Shown piece after piece: positions 17,650-26,212 of a DNA stretch of 64,000 nucleotides. Every line of letters starts with the position of its first letter. The stretch's first letter is position 1. The stretch is from Microbacterium oxydans (GTDB lineage Bacteria > Actinomycetota > Actinomycetes > Actinomycetales > Microbacteriaceae). The translations under genes and the position numbers were made by a program. The notes beneath the pieces were generated by a model. It was not told the origin of the DNA and did not search any database. It saw nothing but the letters and a program-made list of their open reading frames with translations. The stretch is from assembly GCF_000956405.1 (NCBI RefSeq), contig NZ_JYIV01000025.1:100862-164861 (forward strand). Reading direction: 5' to 3'.

Positions 17650-20121
17650 ATGACCGAAGCTCCTCTCATCGTCCCCTCCACCGCCGGTCCTCGCTCGTCG
17701 GGAGCCCCGGGGCAGGACGAACTCCTCGCCGGCCTCAACCCGCAGCAGCTCGAGGCCGTCACCTATCGCGGCCCGGCGCTGCTCATCGTCGCGGGCGCCG
17801 GATCGGGCAAGACCAGCGTGCTCACCCGGCGCATCGCCTCGCTGCTGCGCAGTCGCGAGGCGTGGCCGAGCCAGATCCTCGCCATCACCTTCACGAACAA
17901 GGCCGCCGGTGAGATGCGCGAGCGCGTCGAGGGACTCATCGGCGACGCCGCGCGCGGCATGTGGATCTCGACCTTCCACTCCGCGTGCGTGCGCATCCTG
18001 CGCCGTGAGGCCCAGCAGTTCGGGTTCACCAAGAACTTCACCATCTACGACTCCGGCGACTCGCGCGCGCTCATCAAGCGACTCGTGAAAGAGCACGAGG
18101 CTGACGCGTACGGTCTCACCCCCGCCGCCGTGCAGGGGCGCATCTCCAAGCTGAAGAACGAGTTGTCCGATGCCGAGGCTTATGCGCGTCAGGCCAACAT
18201 GTCGGATCCCGCCGAGCGCGTGTTCGTCGAGGTGTTCGCCGACTATCAGCGGCAACTGCAGAAGGCCAACGCCTTCGACTTCGATGATCTGATCGGCCAG
18301 ACCGTCTACCTGTTCCGTGCCTTCCCCCAGGTGGCCGACACGTACCGCCGTCGGTTCCGGCACATCCTGGTCGACGAGTACCAGGACACCAACCACGCCC
18401 AGTACGCGCTCATCCATGAGCTCACGCGGCCGGTGTCGGGCGCGGGCGCGGCATCCGAGCCATATGCCTCGAACGGCATGATGATCTTCGAGCCCGACCC
18501 CGAGCCGGCGCCGGGGGCAGGCGAGGCCGGCGCGTCGCTCACGGTCGTCGGTGACTCGGACCAGTCGATCTACGCCTTCCGTGGTGCCGACATCCGCAAC
18601 ATCAGCGAGTTCGAGCGCGACTTCCCCGGGGCGAAGGTCGTGCTGCTGGAGCAGAACTACCGCTCCACCCAGAACATCCTGTCCGCCGCGAACGCCGTGA
18701 TCGGCAACAACTTCGACCGCAAGGACAAGAAGCTCTGGAGCGACAAGGGCGATGGCGACGCCATCATCGGCTTCACCGGGTACTCCCAACACGACGAGGC
18801 GCAGTTCGTGGCCGACGAGGTCGAGGCGCTCCACCGCAAGGGGATGCCGTACTCGGAGATGGCCGTCTTCTATCGCACGAACTCGCAGTCCCGCGCGCTG
18901 GAGGAGATCTTCATCCGCTCCGCTGTGCCGTACAAGATCATGGGCGGCACGAAGTTCTACGAGCGCGCCGAGATCAAGGACGCGCTCGCCTATCTCGTCG
19001 CTGTCGCCAACCCCGCCGATGAGATGGCCGTCCGCCGCATCCTCAACAAGCCTCGACGCGGCATCGGCGACGTCACGGAGACGGCGATCGCGCGCTTCGC
19101 GGAAGAGCACGGGATCTCGTTCCGCGACGCTCTGTCGCTTCCGGGCCAGCTCGGGGTCGGCCCGAAGATCCAGGCCGCGATCGCGCAGCTCGACGCGGTG
19201 CTCGCCGAGGCGACGGCGATCATGCTGCCGGCGACGGGCGAAGTGCCGCCTCCCACCTCGGTGGCCGACGGGCTGAGCCTGCTGCTGTCGAAGAGCGGTT
19301 ACCTCGACGCGCTGCGAGCCAGCCGCGACCCGCAGGACGAGGCTCGTGTCGAGAACCTCGACGAATTCGTCGCCGTCACGCGCGACTTCGCCAGGAACAA
19401 CCCTGAGGGCACCATCACCGACTTCCTCACCGAGGTCGCGCTGGTGTCGGACGCCGACGATCTCGACGACGAATCCGGTTCCGTGTCGCTCATGACGATG
19501 CACACGGCCAAGGGCCTGGAGTACGACGCGGTGTTCGTCACCGGCGTGGAGGAAGACCTCATCCCGCACCGCATCTCGGCGGGAGAGCCGGGTGGGCCGC
19601 AGGAGGAGCGTCGACTGTTCTACGTGGGGATCACCCGCGCCCGCAAGCGCCTGCACCTGTCCTTGGCGATGACCCGCGCACAGTTCGGTGAGGTCACGGT
19701 CGCGATGCCCAGCCGCTTCCTGCAGGAGATCCCCGCCAACCTGATCGACTGGCGGCAGTCCCCGGGCGATGTCAATTCGCGTGGCGGGATGCAGTCGCGT
19801 GCGCTGAACTCGCGCCGTCAGGGCGGTTTCGGCAGCTCGGGCTCCGGGGACCGCTTCGCGGTGAAGTCTTTGCCGGGGCGAGACTCCTTGAAGCCGCTGT
19901 CGACGGCCATGGACAAGTTCCCCAACCGGGTCACGGCCAAGATGCGCGACAACGGCGATCTCGAGCTCGCCGCCGGCGACCGCATCCGTCACGTCGACTT
20001 CGGCGAGGGGCGAGTGGACGCGGTGACCGGCGAGGGTGCGAAGCGCATCGCGCACGTGCGCTTCGACTCGGCGGGACAGAAGAAGCTCCTCATCAAGGTC
20101 GCGCCGATCGAGAAGATCTGA
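17650..20121 (+). CDS. pcrA: ATP-dependent DNA helicase PcrA/UvrD1
   Basis: Superfamily 1A 3'-5' helicase of DNA repair and replication. The 823-residue protein has every SF1 motif in order: Walker A AGAGSGKTS (48-56), DEYQDTN (II), DSDQSIYAFRGAD (III), EQNYRST (IV), LMTMHTAKGLEYD (V) and FYVGITRARKRLHLS (VI). A Pro/Glu-rich insert of about 35 residues lies between motifs II and III, as in other actinobacterial PcrA proteins. The C-terminal 60 residues form the Tudor-like tail that binds RNA polymerase (ending in LLIKVAPIEKI). It corresponds to M. tuberculosis uvrD1 (Rv0949), which also lies just upstream of sucCD. Confidence 0.96.
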   Translation: MTEAPLIVPSTAGPRSSGAPGQDELLAGLNPQQLEAVTYRGPALLIVAGAGSGKTSVLTRRIASLLRSREAWPSQILAITFTNKAAGEMRERVEGLIGDAARGMWISTFHSACVRILRREAQQFGFTKNFTIYDSGDSRALIKRLVKEHEADAYGLTPAAVQGRISKLKNELSDAEAYARQANMSDPAERVFVEVFADYQRQLQKANAFDFDDLIGQTVYLFRAFPQVADTYRRRFRHILVDEYQDTNHAQYALIHELTRPVSGAGAASEPYASNGMMIFEPDPEPAPGAGEAGASLTVVGDSDQSIYAFRGADIRNISEFERDFPGAKVVLLEQNYRSTQNILSAANAVIGNNFDRKDKKLWSDKGDGDAIIGFTGYSQHDEAQFVADEVEALHRKGMPYSEMAVFYRTNSQSRALEEIFIRSAVPYKIMGGTKFYERAEIKDALAYLVAVANPADEMAVRRILNKPRRGIGDVTETAIARFAEEHGISFRDALSLPGQLGVGPKIQAAIAQLDAVLAEATAIMLPATGEVPPPTSVADGLSLLLSKSGYLDALRASRDPQDEARVENLDEFVAVTRDFARNNPEGTITDFLTEVALVSDADDLDDESGSVSLMTMHTAKGLEYDAVFVTGVEEDLIPHRISAGEPGGPQEERRLFYVGITRARKRLHLSLAMTRAQFGEVTVAMPSRFLQEIPANLIDWRQSPGDVNSRGGMQSRALNSRRQGGFGSSGSGDRFAVKSLPGRDSLKPLSTAMDKFPNRVTAKMRDNGDLELAAGDRIRHVDFGEGRVDAVTGEGAKRIAHVRFDSAGQKKLLIKVAPIEKI

Positions 20122-20181
20122 CCCACTTCGGTTCCCGGCGTCGGCGGAGCGTCGGGAGGTTTGACGGTTAGGCTGGCTCAT

Positions 20182-21357
20182 ATGGCCCTCTTCTCCCGCC
20201 GCAAGAAGTCCGGTGACGATGTCGTCACCCCCACCACGCAGCCAGACACCGCCGATGCTGTCGAGACCGGCGCCGCGCTGTCCGACAGCACGGCATCCGA
20301 GAGCACGGCGTCCGAAGGCACCGTCGAGGAGCAGCCAGCGGCGCCGTCGATCGGGATCTCGGTGCAGGCGTTCCGCGGCGTCGGCGCGGAAGCCGGTCCT
20401 GAGGTCGAACTGCCGTCCTCCGACGCGCCGTCGAGCACGCCGACGCCGCCCGCACCCTCTGCCGCGCCGCAGAACCCGCCGCGTCCCGCTGCGCGGGCCG
20501 AGGCGTCCCCGGAGCGGCGTCTGCCCCTCGCCTCCGCGCTGCCTCCGGAGCAGACGGAGACGGTCGCCGGCATGAAGGACAACGTCCTGCTGCGTGAAGC
20601 CCTCACCGAGATCGAGGCGGGCGCGACCAACGACCAGTTGCTCGGCGTCATGCGTCAGGCGCTCCAGGGCCACCTGTACATCCGCGTGAACGGCGATGCG
20701 CGTGCGCAGATCAGCGAGGGCAAGGCGCTCTCGGTCGCAGTCGTCCGCGACAGCGAGGACCGCCAGTACATGCTGGCCTTCAGCTCGGCCGCCGCCGTGC
20801 GCGATTCCGTGCAGCTCGAAGCCGACCCCTCGTCGACGTCGGCGGTCGCTCAGCCCGTCACCTCGGTGCTGCAGCAGGTGGTATCCGGTGACTTCGCCGG
20901 TCTGATCGTCGACAACGCCTCGGCTCCGCACCGGGTGGTCTTCCCGACCGAGCTCCTGCAGAAGACGCTCGAGCAAGCCGACGTCGACATGACCGTGAAG
21001 AGCATCCTCGCTGCCCCCCGCCAGCAGGATTCCGCTGTCAAGGTCGGCGAGGCACTCGCGACCACGCGTATGTGGGTCGCGGTCAACGACGGCTCCGGCG
21101 GGGGGCCTGTGGGCATCGCCGAGGCGCAGACGACGGATGGACGTCGCTTCCTGCAGCTGTTCTCGCACCCGCTCGAGGTCATCGCGCTCGGCCGAGGTGA
21201 CCGTCCGCTCCCGTTCGCACCCGAGCAGCTCGCGAAGGTGCTCACCGGTCATGCCGACATCGCCGGTGTGATCGTCGACTCGGCGGGCCCGTCGATCGTC
21301 GTCGAGCGGGATGCGCTCACGCCGGTCCTGGTGCTGGCCGTCGACCTGGGCGACTGA
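20182..21357 (+). CDS. SseB family protein with disordered N-terminus
   Basis: A 391-residue protein. The first 130 residues are Ala/Pro/Ser-rich and probably disordered. Two SseB-type domains follow: one beginning near DNVLLREALTEIEAG, with YMLAFSSAAAV, and one near MTVKSILAAPRQQ, with GRRFLQLFSHP. SseB-like domains are widespread in actinobacteria without a settled function. ATG 20182 is chosen because TAGGCT ends 7 nt upstream; an earlier GTG-type start has no support. A palindromic hairpin follows the stop. Confidence 0.75.
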   Translation: MALFSRRKKSGDDVVTPTTQPDTADAVETGAALSDSTASESTASEGTVEEQPAAPSIGISVQAFRGVGAEAGPEVELPSSDAPSSTPTPPAPSAAPQNPPRPAARAEASPERRLPLASALPPEQTETVAGMKDNVLLREALTEIEAGATNDQLLGVMRQALQGHLYIRVNGDARAQISEGKALSVAVVRDSEDRQYMLAFSSAAAVRDSVQLEADPSSTSAVAQPVTSVLQQVVSGDFAGLIVDNASAPHRVVFPTELLQKTLEQADVDMTVKSILAAPRQQDSAVKVGEALATTRMWVAVNDGSGGGPVGIAEAQTTDGRRFLQLFSHPLEVIALGRGDRPLPFAPEQLAKVLTGHADIAGVIVDSAGPSIVVERDALTPVLVLAVDLGD

Positions 21358-21371
21358 CGGGCGCATCGAAC

Positions 21372-21389
21372 CCGGCTTCTCGAAGCCGG
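21372..21389 (+). terminator. Short perfect hairpin after the SseB gene
   Basis: A perfect 8-bp stem (21372-21379 with 21382-21389) separated by 2 nt, 15 bp after the stop. It could be a terminator or only a palindromic site. Confidence 0.45.
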
Positions 21390-21448
21390 CTGAGTCGAGC
21401 CCGGTGCGCTGCCGCGTGGGCGGGGTTCCGTCTGTGCTGACCGCGCTC

Positions 21449-21454
21449 TAGGGT
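21449..21454 (+). promoter_or_regulatory. Leaderless-type -10 box (TAGGGT) of the PrimPol gene
   Basis: TAGGGT ends 6 nt before ATG 21461. No separate ribosome binding site beyond a weak GGAG is seen. Confidence 0.55.
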
Positions 21455-21460
21455 CGGAGC

Positions 21461-22534
21461 ATGGCCTCAGAACGCGTGACCCTGATCGTCGCCGACCTCG
21501 ACGGAGAACGCGAGGTCGCGCTCTCCAGCCCGAACCGCGTGGTGTGGCCCGACCTGGGCATCACCAAGGCGGAACTCGCGGAGTATGCGCAGCTGGTCGC
21601 CGGTCCCTTCCTGGCGGCCAACGGCAACCGCCCGGTGTCGCTGGAGCGGTTCCGTGACGGCGTCGGCCCGTCCGGAGGGGCCAGGGCGGACGGCTTCTTC
21701 TCCAAGAACCCGCCCAAGGGAACGCCGGATTTCGTCGACGCCGTCACGGTGACCTACAACAGCGGACGCCGGCACCCGCAGATCGTCCTGAACCGTGCCA
21801 GCGCGATCGTCTGGGCAGTGCAGATGAACACGATCGTGTTCCATCCGTGGGCATCGCTCGCCACCGACCCCGACAACCCCGTCGAACTGCGCATCGACCT
21901 CGATCCGCAGCCGGGCACCGACTTCGCCGACGCCGTGACGGCCGCCCACACCCTGCGCGACGTGCTGCGCGAGGCGGGTCTGGAAGCCTTCGCCAAGACC
22001 AGCGGCAACCGCGGCCTGCACGTGTTCGCGCCGATCGAGCCGACCCACGAGTTCCTGGATGTACGTCACGCCGTCATCGCCGCCGGACGCGAGCTCGAGC
22101 GGCGGATGCCCGAGCAGGTCACGACGAACTGGTGGAAGGAGGAGCGGGGAGAGCGCATCTTCGTCGACTTCAACCAGGCCAACCGGGACCGGACGATGGC
22201 GGGCGCCTACAGCCCGCGTGCGCTGCCGGGAGCGACGGTCTCGACGCCGGTCGCGTGGGAGGAGCTCGATGGCCTCGACCCGACGGTGTTCACTGTCCGC
22301 AGCGTTCCGACGCGTCTGGACGAGGTCGGCGATCCGTGGGCGTCGATGCAGGAGACTCCCGGACGGATCGACACGTTGCTGGAGTGGTGGGAGCGCGACA
22401 AGGAGAACGGGCTCGGTGAGCTGCCCTTCCCGCCGGAGTTCCCGAAGATGCCCGGCGAGCCGCCGCGGGTGCAGCCGAGCAAGAAGGTCGCGGCCAACTG
22501 GGAAGACGACGGTACTCCAGCCGAGAAGGGCTGA
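21461..22534 (+). CDS. Stand-alone LigD-type polymerase/primase domain (PrimPol)
   Basis: A 357-residue protein made only of the LigD polymerase domain (PolDom, archaeo-eukaryotic primase fold). Visible motifs are ERFRDGV and FFSKNPPKGTPDF near the start, the catalytic pair in LRIDLDPQPG, SGNRGLHVF with the catalytic His, and VDFNQANRDRTMAGAYSPR. In NHEJ or base-excision repair such enzymes fill short gaps, preferring ribonucleotides. An ATP-dependent DNA ligase gene lies tail-to-tail with it. No Ku gene is present in this window. Confidence 0.92.
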   Translation: MASERVTLIVADLDGEREVALSSPNRVVWPDLGITKAELAEYAQLVAGPFLAANGNRPVSLERFRDGVGPSGGARADGFFSKNPPKGTPDFVDAVTVTYNSGRRHPQIVLNRASAIVWAVQMNTIVFHPWASLATDPDNPVELRIDLDPQPGTDFADAVTAAHTLRDVLREAGLEAFAKTSGNRGLHVFAPIEPTHEFLDVRHAVIAAGRELERRMPEQVTTNWWKEERGERIFVDFNQANRDRTMAGAYSPRALPGATVSTPVAWEELDGLDPTVFTVRSVPTRLDEVGDPWASMQETPGRIDTLLEWWERDKENGLGELPFPPEFPKMPGEPPRVQPSKKVAANWEDDGTPAEKG

Positions 22535-22543
22535 CCCCCGCCG

Positions 22544-22588
22544 TCAGCTCAGTGCATCTCAGCTCAGTACATCTCAGCTCAGCACGTC
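22544..22588. repeat. 15-bp tandem repeat spanning the ligase stop codon
   Basis: Three units (22544-22558, 22559-22573, 22574-22588). The third is the real end of the minus-strand ligase gene, coding Asp-Val-Leu-Ser-stop. The two downstream units repeat the same five codons in the same frame (GATGTACTGAGCTGA and GATGCACTGAGCTGA), so the stop codon has been multiplied with the gene end. Confidence 0.85.
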
Positions 22589-23617
22589 GGCGAGGTCGTA
22601 GCCCGCGACGGTGTCCAGCTGATCGTAGGTGCACGAGCGGGCGTCGCGATCGGGCCGCCAGCGCTCGAACTGCACCGTGTGACGGAAGCGAGCGCCTTCG
22701 AGCTGGTCATATCGCACCTCGAGCACGCGCTCCGGACGCAGCCGTACGAACGAGACATCCTTCGATCCGCTGAAGCGCGATCGCTCGCCCTCCGCTGTCA
22801 CGGCTTCGCCCGACTCGTCGCGCTCGACCAACGGGGCGAGCTCCTCGACGAGTTCCTGCCGACGGGCATCGCTCCACGCCGCCACACCTCCGACCTGGCG
22901 AAGAGTGCCGTCGTCGTCGTACAGCCCGACCAGAAGGGAGCCCACCCCCGAGCCGGACTTGTGGATGCGGTAGCCGAGCGCGACCACGTCGGCTGTGCGG
23001 GCGTGCTTGATCTTGAAGAGGGTGCGCTTGCCGGGCGCGTAAGGCTGGTCGAGCGGCTTCGCCACGACGCCGTCGAGCCCGGCACCCTCGAACTCGGCCA
23101 GCCAACGCACCGCGGCCCCGCGATCGCGGGTCGTGCGGGTGAGATGCAGCGGGTGCTCCACCGTCTCCATGAGGGTCTCGAGGCGCGCCCTTCTCGTCTC
23201 GAACGACTGGGCGAGCAGGTCGTCCTCCCCGGCGGCGAGCAGGTCGAAGGCGATGAACATCGCGGGTGTCTCCGCGGCGAGCTTCGCGACGCGCGAGGCA
23301 GCGGGGTGGATGCGCTGGCTGAGCGCCTCCCAGTCCAGTCGCTGCGATCCGTGCGGACCCGTGGCCACGACGATCTCGCCGTCGAGCAGGCACGGTTCCG
23401 GCAGCAGCTGGGGGATCGCATCGACCAGTTCCGGGAAGTAGCGGGTCAGGGGCTTCGCGCCTCGTGACCCGATCTCCACCGTGTCGCCGTCCCACGCGAT
23501 GAGCCCGCGGAAGCCGTCCCACTTCGGTTCGTACAGGAGTCCGCCGGAGGACTTCGCCGGGTCGGGGACGGCCGGCACCGCTTTGGCGAGCATCGGCGCG
23601 GGGATCTCGTAGCGCAT
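22574..23617 (-). CDS. ATP-dependent DNA ligase (LigC/LigD-like)
   Basis: A 347-residue ATP-dependent ligase with adenylation and OB domains. The nucleotidyl-lysine motif I is EPKWDGFRG (K32); the later motifs include LLDGEIV (III), FIAFDLLA, and EGAGLDGVVAK (IV) with FKIKHARTADVVALG (V), and the C-terminus has LRPERVLEVRYDQLEG. Length and lack of nuclease or polymerase domains make it LigC-like. ATG 23617 is chosen because homology starts there (MRYEIPAPMLAKA). It probably works with the adjacent PrimPol in gap filling and sealing. Its last 15 bp are part of a tandem repeat. Confidence 0.92.
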   Translation of the reverse strand: MRYEIPAPMLAKAVPAVPDPAKSSGGLLYEPKWDGFRGLIAWDGDTVEIGSRGAKPLTRYFPELVDAIPQLLPEPCLLDGEIVVATGPHGSQRLDWEALSQRIHPAASRVAKLAAETPAMFIAFDLLAAGEDDLLAQSFETRRARLETLMETVEHPLHLTRTTRDRGAAVRWLAEFEGAGLDGVVAKPLDQPYAPGKRTLFKIKHARTADVVALGYRIHKSGSGVGSLLVGLYDDDGTLRQVGGVAAWSDARRQELVEELAPLVERDESGEAVTAEGERSRFSGSKDVSFVRLRPERVLEVRYDQLEGARFRHTVQFERWRPDRDARSCTYDQLDTVAGYDLADVLS

Positions 23618-23663
23618 GGTCCCATCCTGGCCGCGAGCGATCTGCGACGGAAGAGGAGTTCGC

Positions 23664-25115
23664 TCAGCCGAACAGGTCGGACAGCTCCGCAGGTTCTCCT
23701 GCATCCCGCAGCGCCGTGCGTGCAGCGTGCCAGCCGGCCATCCCGTTCACGGACGGACCGGGGGGCGTCGAGGCGGAGGCCAGATACACGCCGCGCATCG
23801 GCGTGCGCCACGGCGCGGGGGAGAGCACCGGGCGCCGTAGCGCCTGGCGGATGTCGAACACGCCGCCGGAGATGTCGCCGCCGATCTCGGTCGGGTTGAT
23901 CGCCTCGCGCGATGATGCCGGTACCGCGTGGTGTGCCAGGATCAGGTCGCGGAACCCGGGGGCATAGCGCTCGACCTGCGCGGTGATGAGCTCTGTGGGG
24001 TCGAGGTCGGAGCCCGGGGGGACGTGGATGTACGCCCAGAAGACGGCTTTGCCGACGGGCGCGCGGGAGTCGTCGAGGACCGAGGGCTGCACGGCGAGCA
24101 CGTAGGGACGCTCGCTCACGCGCCCTGCGGCGACGGCGTTCTCGCTCGCCCAGACCTCGGCGCGCGTGCCCCCCAGGTGCACGGTCGGGGCGCTGGCGAC
24201 GTCGGGGTTCGTCCACGGGATCGGTCCGTCGAGGGCGAAGTCGACCTTCGCGGCACCCGGACCGTAGCGGTAGGAGCGGATGGCCCGTGCGTAGCCTGCC
24301 GGCACGTCGGGATGCGTGAGCGCGAGTCGCGGCGACGTGTTCAGAAGCAGCAGGTCTCCGCGACTCGGATCGCCCCAGTCCAGCGTCCCGAGGTCCGAGA
24401 TCTGTGTGCTCGCCTCGACGGTGCCCCCGTGCTGCTCGAGGTCGGCGACCATGGCGTCGGCGATGCGCTGCGCACCGCCGCGTGGATACGGCCAGCCCCC
24501 GGCGTGCCCGAGCGCGGCCAGCAGCAGCCCCGCGGCAGCGCCCGCCAGTGTGGGTTGCGGGGAGTTCGCATGCGCCACCACTCCGGACATCAGAGCGGCG
24601 GCTTCCTCGGTGCGGAACGCCCTTGCAGCCAGGGGTGTGCCCTGATCCAGCATCCGCAGGGCGTAGCGCACGGCGGTCACCGGATCGCGCGGAATACGCA
24701 GCAGCTGATTGCCGGTGAAGTCGACGACCCCCTCGATGTGCCTGCTCAAGGGGCGCAGTCGGGACAGCCAGGCCTCGCCGTCGGTGCCGAGCTCCGCCGC
24801 CGTGCGATCGATGTCGCGCCATGCCACCGCCGCACGCCCGTCGTCGAGGGGGTGGGCGTAGGAGGCCTCCGGCCGGATCCACTCGATCCGGCGATCGAGG
24901 CCGAACGCCTGGAAGAACGGGGAGGAGGCGGCCGCGGGGTGCACCGCGGAGCACACGTCGTGCTGGAAGCCGGGAAGCGTGGCTTCGCGGGTGCGGACCC
25001 CGCCACCGATCGTGTCCGCGCCTTCGAGGACGCGCACCGTGTAGCCGGCACGAGCGAGCGTCACCGCCGCTGCGAGGCCGTTCGGACCGGATCCGATGAT
25101 CGTCGCCTGAGCCAT
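23664..25115 (-). CDS. FAD-dependent oxidoreductase, phytoene-desaturase-like
   Basis: A 483-residue flavoprotein with the N-terminal dinucleotide fold IIGSGPNGLAAAVTLARAG, a GGGVRTRE motif, and a C-terminal FAD contact (GVYLASASTPPGPSVNGMAG). It belongs to the large carotenoid-desaturase/amine-oxidase-like group often annotated as NAD(P)/FAD-dependent oxidoreductase; no carotenoid genes are nearby, so the substrate is open. ATG 25115 is chosen because the Rossmann motif begins at once. A -10-like TATACG lies about 15 nt upstream in the AT-rich divergent region. It may share a transcript with the ligase gene 46 bp downstream. Confidence 0.85.
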   Translation of the reverse strand: MAQATIIGSGPNGLAAAVTLARAGYTVRVLEGADTIGGGVRTREATLPGFQHDVCSAVHPAAASSPFFQAFGLDRRIEWIRPEASYAHPLDDGRAAVAWRDIDRTAAELGTDGEAWLSRLRPLSRHIEGVVDFTGNQLLRIPRDPVTAVRYALRMLDQGTPLAARAFRTEEAAALMSGVVAHANSPQPTLAGAAAGLLLAALGHAGGWPYPRGGAQRIADAMVADLEQHGGTVEASTQISDLGTLDWGDPSRGDLLLLNTSPRLALTHPDVPAGYARAIRSYRYGPGAAKVDFALDGPIPWTNPDVASAPTVHLGGTRAEVWASENAVAAGRVSERPYVLAVQPSVLDDSRAPVGKAVFWAYIHVPPGSDLDPTELITAQVERYAPGFRDLILAHHAVPASSREAINPTEIGGDISGGVFDIRQALRRPVLSPAPWRTPMRGVYLASASTPPGPSVNGMAGWHAARTALRDAGEPAELSDLFG

Positions 25116-25187
25116 GTCGTCAGTTTGGCACGTATACGAGTAAAAAACGGTCGGCCGCACCCGGCGGAGCGTGCGATCCTGGAAAGA
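25116..25187. promoter_or_regulatory. Divergent promoter region with AT-rich core
   Basis: 72 bp between two divergent genes. It contains the palindrome CGTATACG and a run of six A in an otherwise GC-rich stretch, suitable for back-to-back promoters. Confidence 0.5.
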
Positions 25188-25676
25188 ATGAAAGAAGTAC
25201 AGGGGCCGACCCCCGCAGGCACCTCCCGTCCATACCGTTCGCTTCCGGAAGCGCTCCGTGCGCACCGCATCGATCCGTCGAACCACGCGTTCATCACGGC
25301 GATCGTCGAGGCCATCGGGATCAGTTCGTTCATCGACCGCGGTCGATACATCGAGGCGATCCGTCGTGGCGAGGGAGCATCTCTCCACATCGGGCGCACC
25401 TACACGAACGGCTTCACAGAGGACGAGCGACTTGTCGTCGGGTCCGCCCCGTTGCGCCTGCAGCCCAGCGAGGGTCGCGCGCCGTACTTCTACGTCAGCC
25501 ATCCGAGCGAGTTCATCCCGCTGACTCCCCAGCGCGCCGCGAAGCGCGCGACGACTCCTCGCGTCGCCGCTCCCCGCGCGGAGAAGGCGCCGAAGCCGGT
25601 CGAGGAGCGCGACTACGGCGTCTGCGACGTGTGCTTCATGGTGAAGACCCCGTCGGGTGGCTGCGGCTGCGACTGA
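25188..25676 (+). CDS. Conserved hypothetical protein with Cys-rich C-terminal tail
   Basis: A 162-residue protein I do not recognise as a named family. Residues 12-105 look like one small folded domain (SLPEALRAHRI, FITAIVEAIGI, SLHIGRTYTNGF). A basic Ala/Arg/Pro linker follows, then the tail VCDVCFMVKTPSGGCGCD, with two CxxC/CxC-type pairs that could bind zinc or an iron-sulfur cluster. A GNAT gene follows after 2 bp, so the two are co-transcribed. ATG 25188 has GGAAAGA before it. Confidence 0.7.
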   Translation: MKEVQGPTPAGTSRPYRSLPEALRAHRIDPSNHAFITAIVEAIGISSFIDRGRYIEAIRRGEGASLHIGRTYTNGFTEDERLVVGSAPLRLQPSEGRAPYFYVSHPSEFIPLTPQRAAKRATTPRVAAPRAEKAPKPVEERDYGVCDVCFMVKTPSGGCGCD

Positions 25677-25678
25677 CG

Positions 25679-26212
25679 GTGGCCGTCAGCGCTGGGTCGG
25701 GAGCGGGCCGACCGCTGATCCGGCTCGCCGACCTGACGGGGCCCGATGCCCCCGAGGTCGGTGCAGCTGTGCGTGCGTATCTGCTGCAGACGGAGCGCGA
25801 GAAGAGTCAGCAGGAAGGCGGCAGCGAGCCCGATCCTTCCGGAGCACTTCCCGAGCGCTACCGCTGCGAGGTCGATGACCCCTCAGCGGCGTACGCGGGT
25901 CACCGCGTGCGCGTGGCCCAGCTCGGCGAGAGCGTCGTCGGGGTCGTGGTGCTCTCCGTGAGCGACGACGTGGCCGAGATCAAGCGACTGTGGGCCGTGC
26001 CGGAGGTGCGTGGCCGCGGTGTCGGGTCGGCGCTGCTCGACGCCGCGCTCCACGATGCGCGCGACCTCGGCACCGCTCGGGTGCGACTGTCGGTGTGGGA
26101 CTGGCGGACCGGGCCGGTGCGCCTCTATGAATCGCGGGGTTTTCAGCGCGTGCCGTCGTGGGATGACCGCGAGCGGCTCGTGTGCATGGAGCTGTCTCAC
26201 ACTGCGGGCTGA
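25679..26212 (+). CDS. GNAT family N-acetyltransferase
   Basis: A 177-residue GNAT. The acetyl-CoA loop is RLWAVPEVRGRGVGSALLDAA (the R/Q-x-x-G-x-G/A type) and the C-terminal strand is VRLYESRGFQRVPSW. Acceptor substrate unknown. GTG 25679, immediately after the previous stop, is the likely start. The 3' end overlaps the convergent AraC-type gene by 16 bp. Confidence 0.8.
   Translation: MAVSAGSGAGRPLIRLADLTGPDAPEVGAAVRAYLLQTEREKSQQEGGSEPDPSGALPERYRCEVDDPSAAYAGHRVRVAQLGESVVGVVVLSVSDDVAEIKRLWAVPEVRGRGVGSALLDAALHDARDLGTARVRLSVWDWRTGPVRLYESRGFQRVPSWDDRERLVCMELSHTAG

Noticed and set aside
18420..18540. Possible intein or insertion in pcrA between motifs II and III
   Set aside because: The extra sequence is only about 35 residues and Pro/Glu-rich, too short for an intein; it is a normal loop of actinobacterial PcrA.
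17401..21366. Open antisense frame of 1321 codons opposite pcrA and the SseB gene
   Set aside because: It mirrors the codon pattern of the real genes (high G+C at third positions), is Arg/Asp/His-rich, shows no domain and has no start signals.
22544..22588. CRISPR-like short repeats
   Set aside because: The 15-bp and 19-bp units are directly adjacent without spacers and no cas genes are present, so these are tandem repeats, not CRISPR arrays.
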